This document shows, piece by piece, positions 9,393-17,166 of a stretch of 64,000 bases of DNA. The notes under the pieces are model-generated. The model was not told where the DNA came from. It saw nothing but the letters and a program-made list of their open reading frames with translations, and did not search any database. Source of the DNA: BP-464 sp963825415 (GTDB lineage: Bacteria > Actinomycetota > Thermoleophilia > Solirubrobacterales > Solirubrobacteraceae); contig CAWGTD010000009.1 of the NCBI GenBank assembly GCA_963825415.1, forward strand, positions 1 through 64,000, given 5' to 3'. Made by a program: the position numbers and the translations under genes. Numbering within the stretch: position 1 is the first letter of the stretch; each line of letters starts with the position of its first letter.

Positions 9393-9910
9393 CAGGCGCC
9401 GGCCGGAGGCAGGCCGTCGAAGGTCAGCGGGATCCGCGCGGACTGCGCGACGTAGCCGCGCGTACCGCGCGGCACCCAGGCGACCATCTCCATCGTGAAC
9501 ACGCGGTGGCTCTCGACCGTGCCCAGGTCGGCGCCCTTGCGCAGCTCGCCGAGCGTGCCGTCGAATACCTGGCGCCCGCGCGAGCTGACGTGCAGGTGCA
9601 GGAGGTCGTCGGCCGCATGCGAGGTGAACGCGGTACGGACCTTGACCGCGAGCGCGGTGCCGGAGGCGTTGCGCAGCGAGACCTTGAGATGCAGCCCGTC
9701 CTGGGGCGACGACGGACGCAACGTCGAGTGCCACACCGTCTTGGAGGGCTGGATGTCCAGCACCATCGAGGGTTGTGGCACGAGCGAGACGTGAATGCCG
9801 GTGGTCGCCCTTCCGCCCGCCACGTTCCCGCCGATCAGGACCGGAAGGATCAGCGCGAGGCCGATGAGAAACGCGCCCGACTCGAGAAGTGATCTCAGGC
9901 GGCGGTCCAT
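9392..9910 (-). CDS. matrix-operon accessory protein, single-pass exported
   Basis: 172 residues with an N-terminal hydrophobic helix (SGAFLIGLALILPVLIGG, about 11-28) and a beta-rich remainder (HLKVSLRNASGTALAVKVR, VFTMEMVAWVPRGTRGYV). It has no TasA signature and no cysteines. Its place between TasA-like genes and sipW recalls TapA, the TasA anchoring/assembly protein of Bacillus, but I see no sequence likeness to TapA, so that role is only positional inference. It is translationally coupled to the downstream TasA-like gene. Confidence 0.65.
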   Translation of the reverse strand: MDRRLRSLLESGAFLIGLALILPVLIGGNVAGGRATTGIHVSLVPQPSMVLDIQPSKTVWHSTLRPSSPQDGLHLKVSLRNASGTALAVKVRTAFTSHAADDLLHLHVSSRGRQVFDGTLGELRKGADLGTVESHRVFTMEMVAWVPRGTRGYVAQSARIPLTFDGLPPAGA

Positions 9911-9927
9911 GGAGTCAGCTCACTTCG

Positions 9928-9958
9928 CCGGTGGGGCGGCCCGCAGGCCGCCCCCCGG
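9928..9958 (-). terminator. intra-operon stem-loop after second TasA-like gene
   Basis: GGGGCGGCC pairs with GGCCGCCCC around a 4-nt loop. The stem extends by four more pairs with one bulged base, giving about 13 bp. It lies between the TasA-like gene ending at 9974 and the accessory gene starting at 9910. There is no T-tract on the minus strand, so it may be an attenuator or an mRNA-stability hairpin that keeps upstream fibre mRNA abundant, rather than a full terminator. Confidence 0.6.
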
Positions 9959-9973
9959 TGCATTCAGTGAGGA

Positions 9974-10552
9974 TTAGGTGCTGCGGGCTTCCCACGTGAA
10001 CGAGTGGGTGCCGGTGCCCACCGCGGTGGTGTGGGCGTTCGCGGTGGCGTCGTCGACGACCGACACCGTGAAGCGGTAGTCGACCGAGTCGTTCTGGGCC
10101 CACGCGCCGGCGGCGGCCTTGCCGTCGATGCCGGCGGCGTAGGTAGCCGGGACCGTGTCCATGTCCGCGTCGAACGCGGTGGAGGCGGCGGAGAAGCCGG
10201 CGCACGACATGGTGTTGTCGAGCGTGGTCAGGCCCGAGCCGCGCTCGACCTTGAGGTGGAACTTGGTGCCGTTGGTGATGGCAGAGCTGTAGAGCTTGAC
10301 CGCGGCAGAGCCGATCGAGCCGGTGTAGGTCACGCGCACGCAGGCGACGGTGCTGTCGCTCGGCTTCTTGTCGGTGCCGGTGTACAGCGTGGTCGCGCCG
10401 ACGTGCTGGTCGATCTTGACCGAGCCCGCGGCGTAGGTGTTGCCGGAGTTGGTGGTCGTCGCGGTGAACGCCGACCACGTGCCGAAGCCCGCAATCGCGC
10501 CCACCAGGCCAATGACCAGTAGTGAGACGAAGATCTTGCGCGTGCGGTTCAT
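9974..10552 (-). CDS. TasA/CalY-like fibre protein (paralogue 2)
   Basis: 192 residues. The leader is MNRTRKIF followed by a hydrophobic stretch, then the family signature TWSAFTATTTNSGNTYAAG (about 25-43). The rest is a beta-sandwich-like domain with a single Cys pair (ACVRVTYTG, MSCAGFSA) and the ending FTWEARST. It is very similar to the gene at 10626-11216 over its whole length (both read VKIDQHxGATTLYTG and VERGSGLTTLD), so the two are a recent tandem duplication. It is a likely secreted fibre subunit processed by the SipW peptidase encoded in the same operon. The Cys pair could form an intradomain disulfide. Confidence 0.85.
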   Translation of the reverse strand: MNRTRKIFVSLLVIGLVGAIAGFGTWSAFTATTTNSGNTYAAGSVKIDQHVGATTLYTGTDKKPSDSTVACVRVTYTGSIGSAAVKLYSSAITNGTKFHLKVERGSGLTTLDNTMSCAGFSAASTAFDADMDTVPATYAAGIDGKAAAGAWAQNDSVDYRFTVSVVDDATANAHTTAVGTGTHSFTWEARST

Positions 10553-10625
10553 GGGCTTTTGATCGGACGTCAGAGTGATGACTTGAATAACTGCGGAAAA
10601 CCTGGACGGAGTTCGCAGACGCGCC

Positions 10626-11216
10626 CTAGTTGTTGCGGGCTTCCCACGTGAACGTGTGCGAGCCGGTGCCCAGCGCACTCGTGTGCGCGTTGGGCGTGGT
10701 GTCGTCGTTGACGGTGACCGTGAACCGGTAGTCCACGGCGTCGTTCTGGACCCATGCGGCGCCGGCGGCCTTGCCGTCGATGCCGGCCGCATAGCTCGTC
10801 CCCAGGGTGTCCATGTTGGCGTCGAACGCCGTCGACGACGCAGAGAAGCCGCTGCAGGACATCGAGCTGTCGAGCGTCGTCAGGCCCGATCCGCGCTCGA
10901 CCTTCAGGCGAAACAGCGTGCCGTTGGTGATCCCGGCGGAGCCGTAGAGCTTGACCGAGGCGCCCAGCGACGCGCCGTACGTGACGCGGACACACGCGAC
11001 CGTGCTGTCACCGGGCTTCTTGTTCGATCCCGTGTAGAGAGTGGTCGCACCGCTGTGCTGGTCGATCTTGACCGAGCCGGCGGTGTAGCTGTTGCCGGTG
11101 TTGGTGGTCGTCGCGGTGAAGGCCGACCACGTGCCGAGGCCACCGACGACGCCCATGACGCCGAGGATCACACACGACATCACGATCTTGCGCGCGCGAC
11201 TCACGAACCCTGTCAT
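10626..11216 (-). CDS. TasA/CalY-like fibre protein (paralogue 1)
   Basis: 196 residues and the first gene of the matrix operon. Basic start MTGFVSRARKI, one hydrophobic segment, then GTWSAFTATTTNTGNSYTAG. The C-terminal domain has conserved cysteines in VACVRVTYG and SMSCSGFSA and ends FTWEARNN. A 73-nt gap separates it from its paralogue. The promoter should lie in 11217-11297. The product is inferred to be the major subunit of an extracellular fibre, by analogy with TasA/camelysin; amyloid formation is not shown by sequence. Confidence 0.85.
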   Translation of the reverse strand: MTGFVSRARKIVMSCVILGVMGVVGGLGTWSAFTATTTNTGNSYTAGSVKIDQHSGATTLYTGSNKKPGDSTVACVRVTYGASLGASVKLYGSAGITNGTLFRLKVERGSGLTTLDSSMSCSGFSASSTAFDANMDTLGTSYAAGIDGKAAGAAWVQNDAVDYRFTVTVNDDTTPNAHTSALGTGSHTFTWEARNN

Positions 11217-11297
11217 CGGAGTTCGCGAGGCGGACTTGAGCGGCTTTAGCGAACCCCACCCGCATGGACGATTGTCCGAAAGCGGCGTTATGTGCCG

Positions 11298-13703
11298 CTA
11301 CGGGCCGAGCTCTACGAACTGCTCGTACGTGCCGCGATCGAAGAACGGCAGCGGTTCCGGCGCCGTGGCGCCGACCGCGCCGACCTCGTACATCCGCCGC
11401 GGTTCGCGCCATTTCGCCACGTCGGAGGTCTTGAAGCGCGTGGCGAGCAGGTCGAAGGCGGCCGCCGCGGCCTTGCGGTAGTCGGCCGGCTTCAACGTCC
11501 GCAGGCCGGTGGACTCGAGGTGCGTGGCGTCGAAGTAGTGGTAGCCGGCTGCATGGTGGTACGCGCCTTGGAGCGGGCTCAGCACGCCTTCGTCGGCCAG
11601 CATGTCGGCGGCCTCGCCGTACTTGGTGCGAACGATTTCGGCCAGCTGCGCGCGGAACGTGTCCCAGGTCGCCACGCCGGGGTCGACCGTGCCGTCGTCG
11701 GCGGTGCGGGCGTAGGAGCCGTCCCAGGCCAGCAGCGTCGCCAGCACCGTCGCCGCGTTGCCGGTGGCGCCCTTCGAGGCGCGCCGCAGCCGCGCGGTGG
11801 CCAGCGGGAACTGCTGGGCGACCGTGCCCTCGCGGTGGTCGAGGCCCTGCATGCCCTCGAAGCTCGGGTTCTTGGCCAGGTCGCGGACGAGCCGGAACAG
11901 CCAGCCGACGCGGAAGAACGGCCCGTCCATGCGCTTGCGCGCCGTGCCGTCGCCCGCCGTCCAGCCGACGGAGGGCAGGTTGTTCCAGTTCGCGAGCCAG
12001 CCCTGCTTGGGGTCGATGACGTGCGGCATCTTGCGGCGGTCGAGCAGGCCACGCCACTCGGCCTCGCCGGTCCCGGGGAACGGCAGCCGTTCGTCGAAGC
12101 CCCGCGGGCGCAGCGGCACCAAACCGGGATGCCAGTAGCCGATGTGGCCCTGGTCGTCGGCGGCCATCAGGTTCTCGTTCCACGTCATGTTCAGCGCCGC
12201 GGCGTCGACTTCGCGCACGCTCGCCGCGTTCTCCAGCCCGGCGAGCCCGATCAGCGTCTCGAGCTCGCGACCCCACAGGGCGTAGCGCCGCGCGTAGGCC
12301 ACGTCGCCGGCGCGCGCCTCGACCGGGCCGTGCACCGTGCGGCAGACCCGCACGGTCTTCGAGCCCGACTCGGGCGTCTTGGTGCTCAGCAGATCGCTCG
12401 GCGGGCTGTCGTAGTCGATGCGCTCGTCGCGGCAGTCCATGTCGCGGACCTGGCCCTTGTACGTGTACTGCTCGGGGTGCCCGGGAACGAGCCGCTCGGC
12501 GTAGAGGTCGTCGGCGTCCGAGGCTCCCGTCGTCACGCCCCACGCGACATGACGGTTCCAGCCCGCCCCGATCACCGGCACGCCCGGCGCGGTCATGCCC
12601 CGGACCTCCAGCCCCGGTGCGTGCAGCTCGAGCTCGAGCAGCTTCTCGGGGGCATCGAAGCCCAGCTGCGGGCCGTTGAACAGGTAGGCATGGCCGCCCG
12701 CACCGCGGATTGCATACATCGAGGACCCGCCCAACCTGGGCACGAAGCCCGCCAGGCCGCCGGCCGAGCGCGACGAAGCGGGCGGCGGGGTGCCGATCGC
12801 CGTCGTCCCTGCGGCGGTCGGGAACGGCAGCGTGCGCGCGAGCGCGGCCGACCGGCGCAGCGCCCGGCGCTCCTGGGCTCGCGTGCGCCCCGGCTGCGAC
12901 GGCCACGCACCCTCGCTCGCCGGGATCGTGGTCAGCGACCGCTTCGTGCGCAGCGGCACCAGCGCGTTCAGCGCCTTGGTGCCGCCGAGCTGCAGTGCGC
13001 GCATGTTGGCCAGCTCGAGGCCCTCGGGGTCGGCGTTGGTTGCGATCGTGCGAGCGAGATAGATCCCGACGGACAGCGAGTCGTGCAGCGTCCAAGGGAC
13101 CAGTGTGGTGCCGGTCGCCGGGTACTCCGCCGGCAGGTCGCGCGGGTTGGCCTGCACGTGCGCGATCCAGGCGTTGACGCCGTCGGTGTAGGCGGCGAAG
13201 CGGGGCTTGAGGTCGGAGGGGATCGTCTCGAACTGCTTGTCGATCTCAGCCGGCGTATAGAAGTCCTGGCGCACGATCCGGTCGTCGTCGAGCCGGCTGG
13301 AACCGACGATCTCCGAGAGCTTGCCCTGCGTCGCGTGGCGGAACAGCTCGAGCTCGAAGAGCCGGTCCTGAGCGACGGCGTAGCCCGCGCCCCACCACGC
13401 GTTCAGCTGCGAGTCGGCCGTGATCGCGGGCACGCCGAGGGAGTCGCGGGTGATCGAGACGCCGGGCTTGGGCGCCTCCGTGACGCCGGGCTGGCCCCAC
13501 AGCGCGGGCTTCCAGTCGAAGGCGGAGAACAGCGGCGACTGGTCGTAGAGGTGCGGCGAGCCCGTCCCGTCGGCCACGCCCGCGATCGACACGAAGCCGC
13601 TCTGCCCCGGCGGCAGGATCGTCTCGGCCTGCAGGACGTCCGCTCGAGCCGACGCCGGAAGCAGCAGCAGGAACAACGCGGCGTAGCGGGGCAGAGGGCG
13701 CAT
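11298..13703 (-). CDS. penicillin acylase family N-terminal-nucleophile hydrolase
   Basis: 801 residues, exported (signal RYAALFLLLLPASARA). The family makes a heterodimer by self-cleavage and hydrolyses amide bonds of beta-lactams, acyl-homoserine lactones or other N-acyl compounds. The alpha-chain region has DSLGVPAITA and GYAVAQDRLFELELFRH. The new N-terminal nucleophile is Ser327 in GGSSMYAIRG after a linker. The beta-chain motifs AGWNRHVAWGVTTG and LNMTWNENLMAADDQGHIGY follow. Length fits the family. The substrate cannot be read; quorum quenching is one option. It is divergent from the riboswitch-controlled protease. Confidence 0.92.
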   Translation of the reverse strand: MRPLPRYAALFLLLLPASARADVLQAETILPPGQSGFVSIAGVADGTGSPHLYDQSPLFSAFDWKPALWGQPGVTEAPKPGVSITRDSLGVPAITADSQLNAWWGAGYAVAQDRLFELELFRHATQGKLSEIVGSSRLDDDRIVRQDFYTPAEIDKQFETIPSDLKPRFAAYTDGVNAWIAHVQANPRDLPAEYPATGTTLVPWTLHDSLSVGIYLARTIATNADPEGLELANMRALQLGGTKALNALVPLRTKRSLTTIPASEGAWPSQPGRTRAQERRALRRSAALARTLPFPTAAGTTAIGTPPPASSRSAGGLAGFVPRLGGSSMYAIRGAGGHAYLFNGPQLGFDAPEKLLELELHAPGLEVRGMTAPGVPVIGAGWNRHVAWGVTTGASDADDLYAERLVPGHPEQYTYKGQVRDMDCRDERIDYDSPPSDLLSTKTPESGSKTVRVCRTVHGPVEARAGDVAYARRYALWGRELETLIGLAGLENAASVREVDAAALNMTWNENLMAADDQGHIGYWHPGLVPLRPRGFDERLPFPGTGEAEWRGLLDRRKMPHVIDPKQGWLANWNNLPSVGWTAGDGTARKRMDGPFFRVGWLFRLVRDLAKNPSFEGMQGLDHREGTVAQQFPLATARLRRASKGATGNAATVLATLLAWDGSYARTADDGTVDPGVATWDTFRAQLAEIVRTKYGEAADMLADEGVLSPLQGAYHHAAGYHYFDATHLESTGLRTLKPADYRKAAAAAFDLLATRFKTSDVAKWREPRRMYEVGAVGATAPEPLPFFDRGTYEQFVELGP

Positions 13704-13808
13704 GGGCGGCGCGGACGCTACCGCGAAGCAACCTGCCGCAATCTAGGTAGACCCCGATCCAACATCGGTCCATCGCTCTCTTGTGCAACCGGCGAGGCTC
13801 CGATACCC

Positions 13809-13905
13809 GCCCCGACAGCCGGAAAGAGGGGCAAACCGTTCGCGAGGACGGGACGCAAAGCTAGAGGTCTCGCATGGAGTGAGATAGCTCGGCCGCCGGT
13901 GAAAG
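13809..13905 (+). promoter_or_regulatory. c-di-GMP-I (GEMM) riboswitch
   Basis: The core is unmistakable: GGGCAAACC (13829-13837), a CG-rich hairpin with a GCGA loop, GGACGCAAAGC (13851-13861), then a second hairpin arm GGTCT...AGATAGCTC and the closing GCCGCCGG. It sits in the 5' leader of the S8 protease. Downstream, GGATC (13912-13916) and GATCC (13923-13927) can fold and place the ribosome-binding site AAGGAGG in the loop. Control of translation is therefore plausible. Outer boundaries are approximate. Confidence 0.93.
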
Positions 13906-13929
13906 AAAGCTGGATCAAGGAGGATCCTC

Positions 13930-15579
13930 GTGCCGATTTCACTGACGCCCCTCGCATGGCATCGCCGACCGCTCGCCCTGCTGGCTGCCAGCTTCGCTCT
14001 TCTCGCCGCCGCCGTCCTGCCGCTGGCATGGACCGGAGGCAGCGCCCCCTCGGTGCTCACGCAGAGCGCCACGCCCGCCGCGACGTCGATCGGCTCGATC
14101 GCCGCGACGCATCCGACGCGGCAGGTGGAGGTCGTCGTACAGCTCAACTCTCGCGTTCGCTGGGACTCCGGCCGCGAGCTGCTGGCCTCCTACGGCGGCC
14201 GCGTCACCCGTGACCTTCACATCATCCGCGGCTATGGCGCCCGGATGACCGCCGTCCAGGCCCAGCGCCTCGCGGCCGACCCGAGCGTGAAGGCGCTGAC
14301 CCTTAACTACGAGGTCACGCCGTCGCGCGTCGCCAACCCGAACAACGTCAACACGGCGTTCCTGCAGTCGACCCGCGTCGACAAGCTTTGGGAGAACAAG
14401 CCTTGGGCGACCGGCGAGGGTGTCACCGTCGCCGTGGTCGACACCGGCATCGACGGTGACCTGCCCGACTTCCGTGCGGCCGATGGTTCGAGCCGCGTGA
14501 TCGCGAGCGTCGCCGTCCATCCCGACGCCACGAATGAGGAGGACGGGTACGGCCACGGCACGCACGTCGCCGGCCTGCTCGCGGGCAACGGCGCCTACCG
14601 CGATGCCGGCGACCCGCTGCAGGGCAGGTACTCGGGCGTGGCGCCCGAGGCCAAGCTGGTCAACGTCAAGGTCTCCGACGACCACGGCAACACCAGCGTG
14701 CTCGACGTCATCTACGGCCTGCAGTTCGTCGTCGACCACCAGGACGAGTACGGCATCCGCGTCGTCAACCTCTCGCTCAACTCGAGCATCGCCCAGAGCT
14801 ACAAGGTCGACCCGCTCGACGCGGCCGTCGAGTCCGCCTGGTTCCACGGCATGGTGGTCGTGACGGCCGCCGGCAACCGCGGCGGCGACGCCGATGCGGT
14901 CAACTACGCCCCGGCCAACGATCCCTACGTGATCACCGTCGGTGCTGTCGACGACCAGAACACGAAGTCGTATGTCGACGACTTCGTGCCCAGCTGGTCC
15001 AGCCACGGCACCACGCAGGACGGCCACGTCAAGCCGGAGGTCATGGCCCCGGGCGCCCACATGGTGGGGCCGCTGGCTCCGGGCAGCGACTTTGCATCGA
15101 TGTGCCCGACCTGCGTCGTGCGCGGCCAGTACATCCGCCTCGGCGGAACGTCGATGGCGGCGCCGATGGTCGCGGGCATCGCCGCCGACCTGCTCTCGAT
15201 GTACCCGGGCGCGAAGCCCAACCAGATCAAGGGCACGATCATGTCGGGCACCCGCGCCACGATCGACGGGCAGCCCGCGGTCAACGCGTGGGGCGCTTCG
15301 CTGGGCGTGAGCCTCGTCAGCAACGTCGGCCTCACGCCGAACCCGCTGGTCGACGCCGCCACAGGCAACATCGACTACAGCCGCGCGTCATGGAGCCGCG
15401 CGAGCTGGAGCCGCGCGTCGTGGAGCCGCGCGAGCTGGAGCCGCGCGAGCTGGAGCTGCGACTGCCTCGGCTCGTTGATCACCGACCCCGCGGATCCCAC
15501 CCGGGCTTCGTGGAGCCGCGCGAGCTGGAGTCGCGCGAGCTGGAGTCGCGCGAGCTGGTCGACCAGCTTCGGCCTCTAG
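13930..15579 (+). CDS. secreted subtilisin-like S8 protease with RASWS repeats
   Basis: 549 residues with a GTG start directly after AAGGAGG. Order: signal peptide or anchor (about 15-38), inhibitor-I9-like propeptide (about 58-125, VEVVVQLNSR), then the S8 domain with catalytic Asp171 (VVDTGIDG), His209 (GYGHGTHVAG), the Asn region (TAAGNRGG) and Ser408 (GGTSMAAP). The C-terminus holds two blocks of the pentapeptide RASWS, about six and four copies, split by a CDCLGSLITDPADPT insert. Such Trp/Ser repeats may bind the cell envelope or polysaccharide. A c-di-GMP riboswitch precedes it, so its level should follow c-di-GMP. Confidence 0.93.
   Translation: MPISLTPLAWHRRPLALLAASFALLAAAVLPLAWTGGSAPSVLTQSATPAATSIGSIAATHPTRQVEVVVQLNSRVRWDSGRELLASYGGRVTRDLHIIRGYGARMTAVQAQRLAADPSVKALTLNYEVTPSRVANPNNVNTAFLQSTRVDKLWENKPWATGEGVTVAVVDTGIDGDLPDFRAADGSSRVIASVAVHPDATNEEDGYGHGTHVAGLLAGNGAYRDAGDPLQGRYSGVAPEAKLVNVKVSDDHGNTSVLDVIYGLQFVVDHQDEYGIRVVNLSLNSSIAQSYKVDPLDAAVESAWFHGMVVVTAAGNRGGDADAVNYAPANDPYVITVGAVDDQNTKSYVDDFVPSWSSHGTTQDGHVKPEVMAPGAHMVGPLAPGSDFASMCPTCVVRGQYIRLGGTSMAAPMVAGIAADLLSMYPGAKPNQIKGTIMSGTRATIDGQPAVNAWGASLGVSLVSNVGLTPNPLVDAATGNIDYSRASWSRASWSRASWSRASWSRASWSCDCLGSLITDPADPTRASWSRASWSRASWSRASWSTSFGL
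15380..15560 (+). repeat. 15-bp tandem repeat encoding RASWS
   Basis: Units of the form AGCCGCGCGAGCTGG (with AGTCGC, TCATGG and TCGTGG variants) are repeated in tandem at about 15380-15455 and again at about 15507-15556, in frame with the protease. The 15-bp period and near-identity at synonymous sites suggest expansion by slippage or recombination. Confidence 0.95.
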
Positions 15580-15603
15580 GCCTGAGCACCAAGTCCCACT
15601 GCG

Positions 15604-15626
15604 CCGGCCCGCCTCGAGCGGGCCGG
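15604..15626. terminator. stem-loop between convergent protease and LVIVD genes
   Basis: CCGGCCCGC pairs with GCGGGCCGG around a 5-nt loop, 25 bp after the protease stop and 14 bp before the 3' end of the minus-strand gene. It probably terminates both. Confidence 0.8.
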
Positions 15627-15639
15627 TTGCGTTCTGGGC

Positions 15640-17049
15640 TCAGATCCTCAGCGCGCCGGCCAGCGGGCAGATCCCGCCGAACGCCTTGCGCGAGAACCGC
15701 AGCTGCGTGGTGCTCGACGCTCGGGAGACCAGCGGTGCCGTGACCGTCGGCGCGTTCGCCGGGCTGCCCTCGAACTTCAGGACGTCGACGCCGCGCCCGA
15801 AGTCCGCGACGAACACGTAGCCGTTGTGCCAGTAGGCGGCCCACGTGTTGCTGTCGGAGTTCACGAAGTAGCCGACCTGACGGATGTCGGTCGGGTCCGA
15901 CGTGTCGAGGAAGCGCACGCCCTGTGAGTAGAAGGCGTTGGCGGTCAGGCCGTCGCCCCGCGAGGTGAAGTAGTGCGCGGAGTCGCAGCCGGTGCTGCCC
16001 TCCTGGTGCTCGGGCGTCCAGGTGTCGAGCACGGTCATGCGCTTGGTCGGCGCCGTGTCGGGCTTGAAGCCCTGGCCGTTGTAGGTGCCGGCGAGGTCGT
16101 AGGCGACGAAGCGGCCCGCGGTCGCGCAGTCCGAGACGATGTTCTCCTCGGTCCCCAGGAGCACGCGGTTGCGCGGGACGCCGCCCGGTCCGGGCTTCGC
16201 TCCGCCCTTCACCCAGTCGTGCCAGGAGTTGTGCATGAAGCGCGAGCTGGTGGCGGACTCGGGCGAGCCGGCGCCGCCGTACGGGATCGGCTTGCAGCCG
16301 GTCGCCGTCTCGACGCTGCCGGTCAGCGGGTTGCGGTGCTCGCCGCTGGTCCAGTAGCCGCGCACGCCGCCCTCGCCGCTCACCCAGGCGATTCCGCGCT
16401 TGTCGACCTGGACGTCGTGGACGTAGCCGCTCTTGCCGTCGAAGTGATCGGTGTCGATCGGTTCGGCGCAGGGCTTGGGGCTCGTCGGGTCGGTCACGTC
16501 GGTGGAGTAGATCGGCCGGCCGCTGAACTGCGGCTGGGTCTGCGCGTTGGCGTAGGGGCCCGAGGTCCAGACGTAGTCGCAGCTGTTCACACACGTCGTC
16601 GTGTGGCCGGCTGGGACCGTGAACATGTTGAGCTGGATCATCAGCGCCGGGTTCGAGACGTCGATGATGTGGACCGCGCCGTATGGGAACGTCGCGCCGC
16701 TCGTCGCCGGGCTGGTGAACCCGCGCGGGTCGCGACTGATGAACAGCCGCTTGCGGACCGGGTCGAGGTCGACGTCCTCGTTCTCCCAGATGTACATCGG
16801 CAGCGCGCCGAGCAGCGTCGGGCTGGCGGGGTCGCTGACGTCGTAGGAGTAGACGCCGTGGACGGTCGACACGAACATCGTGTCGTCGATGAAGTTGATC
16901 GAGATCGCCGCCTGCATCGTGGGGATCGAGGCGATGCTCTGGACGTTGTCGGACTGCGCGGCACCCGCTTGCGGTGCGGCGACGGACAACCCCGCCAGGG
17001 CCACGGCTGCAAGGCAGGCGGCGATGAGGACCGACGCGCGACGGGGCAT
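15640..17049 (-). CDS. secreted LVIVD-repeat-like beta-propeller protein
   Basis: 469 residues. Signal peptide MPRRASVLIAACLAAVALAG to about residue 31. The mature part has repeats of the form YSYDVSDPASPTLLGALP and VHIIDVSNPALMIQL, as in LVIVD-repeat surface proteins, which fold as beta-propellers. It has many paired cysteines (TCVNSCDYVW, ATGCKP, VSDCATAG), as expected outside the cell. It ends FGGICPLAGALRI. A paralogue lies at 49523-50936 (shared YDISDPANP, VHSARW/HNSWHDW regions). The function is unknown; binding or adhesion is likely. Confidence 0.8.
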   Translation of the reverse strand: MPRRASVLIAACLAAVALAGLSVAAPQAGAAQSDNVQSIASIPTMQAAISINFIDDTMFVSTVHGVYSYDVSDPASPTLLGALPMYIWENEDVDLDPVRKRLFISRDPRGFTSPATSGATFPYGAVHIIDVSNPALMIQLNMFTVPAGHTTTCVNSCDYVWTSGPYANAQTQPQFSGRPIYSTDVTDPTSPKPCAEPIDTDHFDGKSGYVHDVQVDKRGIAWVSGEGGVRGYWTSGEHRNPLTGSVETATGCKPIPYGGAGSPESATSSRFMHNSWHDWVKGGAKPGPGGVPRNRVLLGTEENIVSDCATAGRFVAYDLAGTYNGQGFKPDTAPTKRMTVLDTWTPEHQEGSTGCDSAHYFTSRGDGLTANAFYSQGVRFLDTSDPTDIRQVGYFVNSDSNTWAAYWHNGYVFVADFGRGVDVLKFEGSPANAPTVTAPLVSRASSTTQLRFSRKAFGGICPLAGALRI

Positions 17050-17166
17050 GTAGATCCCAACGCACCACTCGCCGGAATCTTGCTGCGCCCTCACGCGCGC
17101 ACGCGTACGTGTTAAAGGGCTCAAGGCCCGTGGGCGCGGGCCGATCACCGGGGTTGGCTCATCGGA

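Noticed and set aside
15380..15560. CRISPR array
   Set aside because: Units are 15 bp, contiguous without spacers, and in frame with the protease coding sequence.
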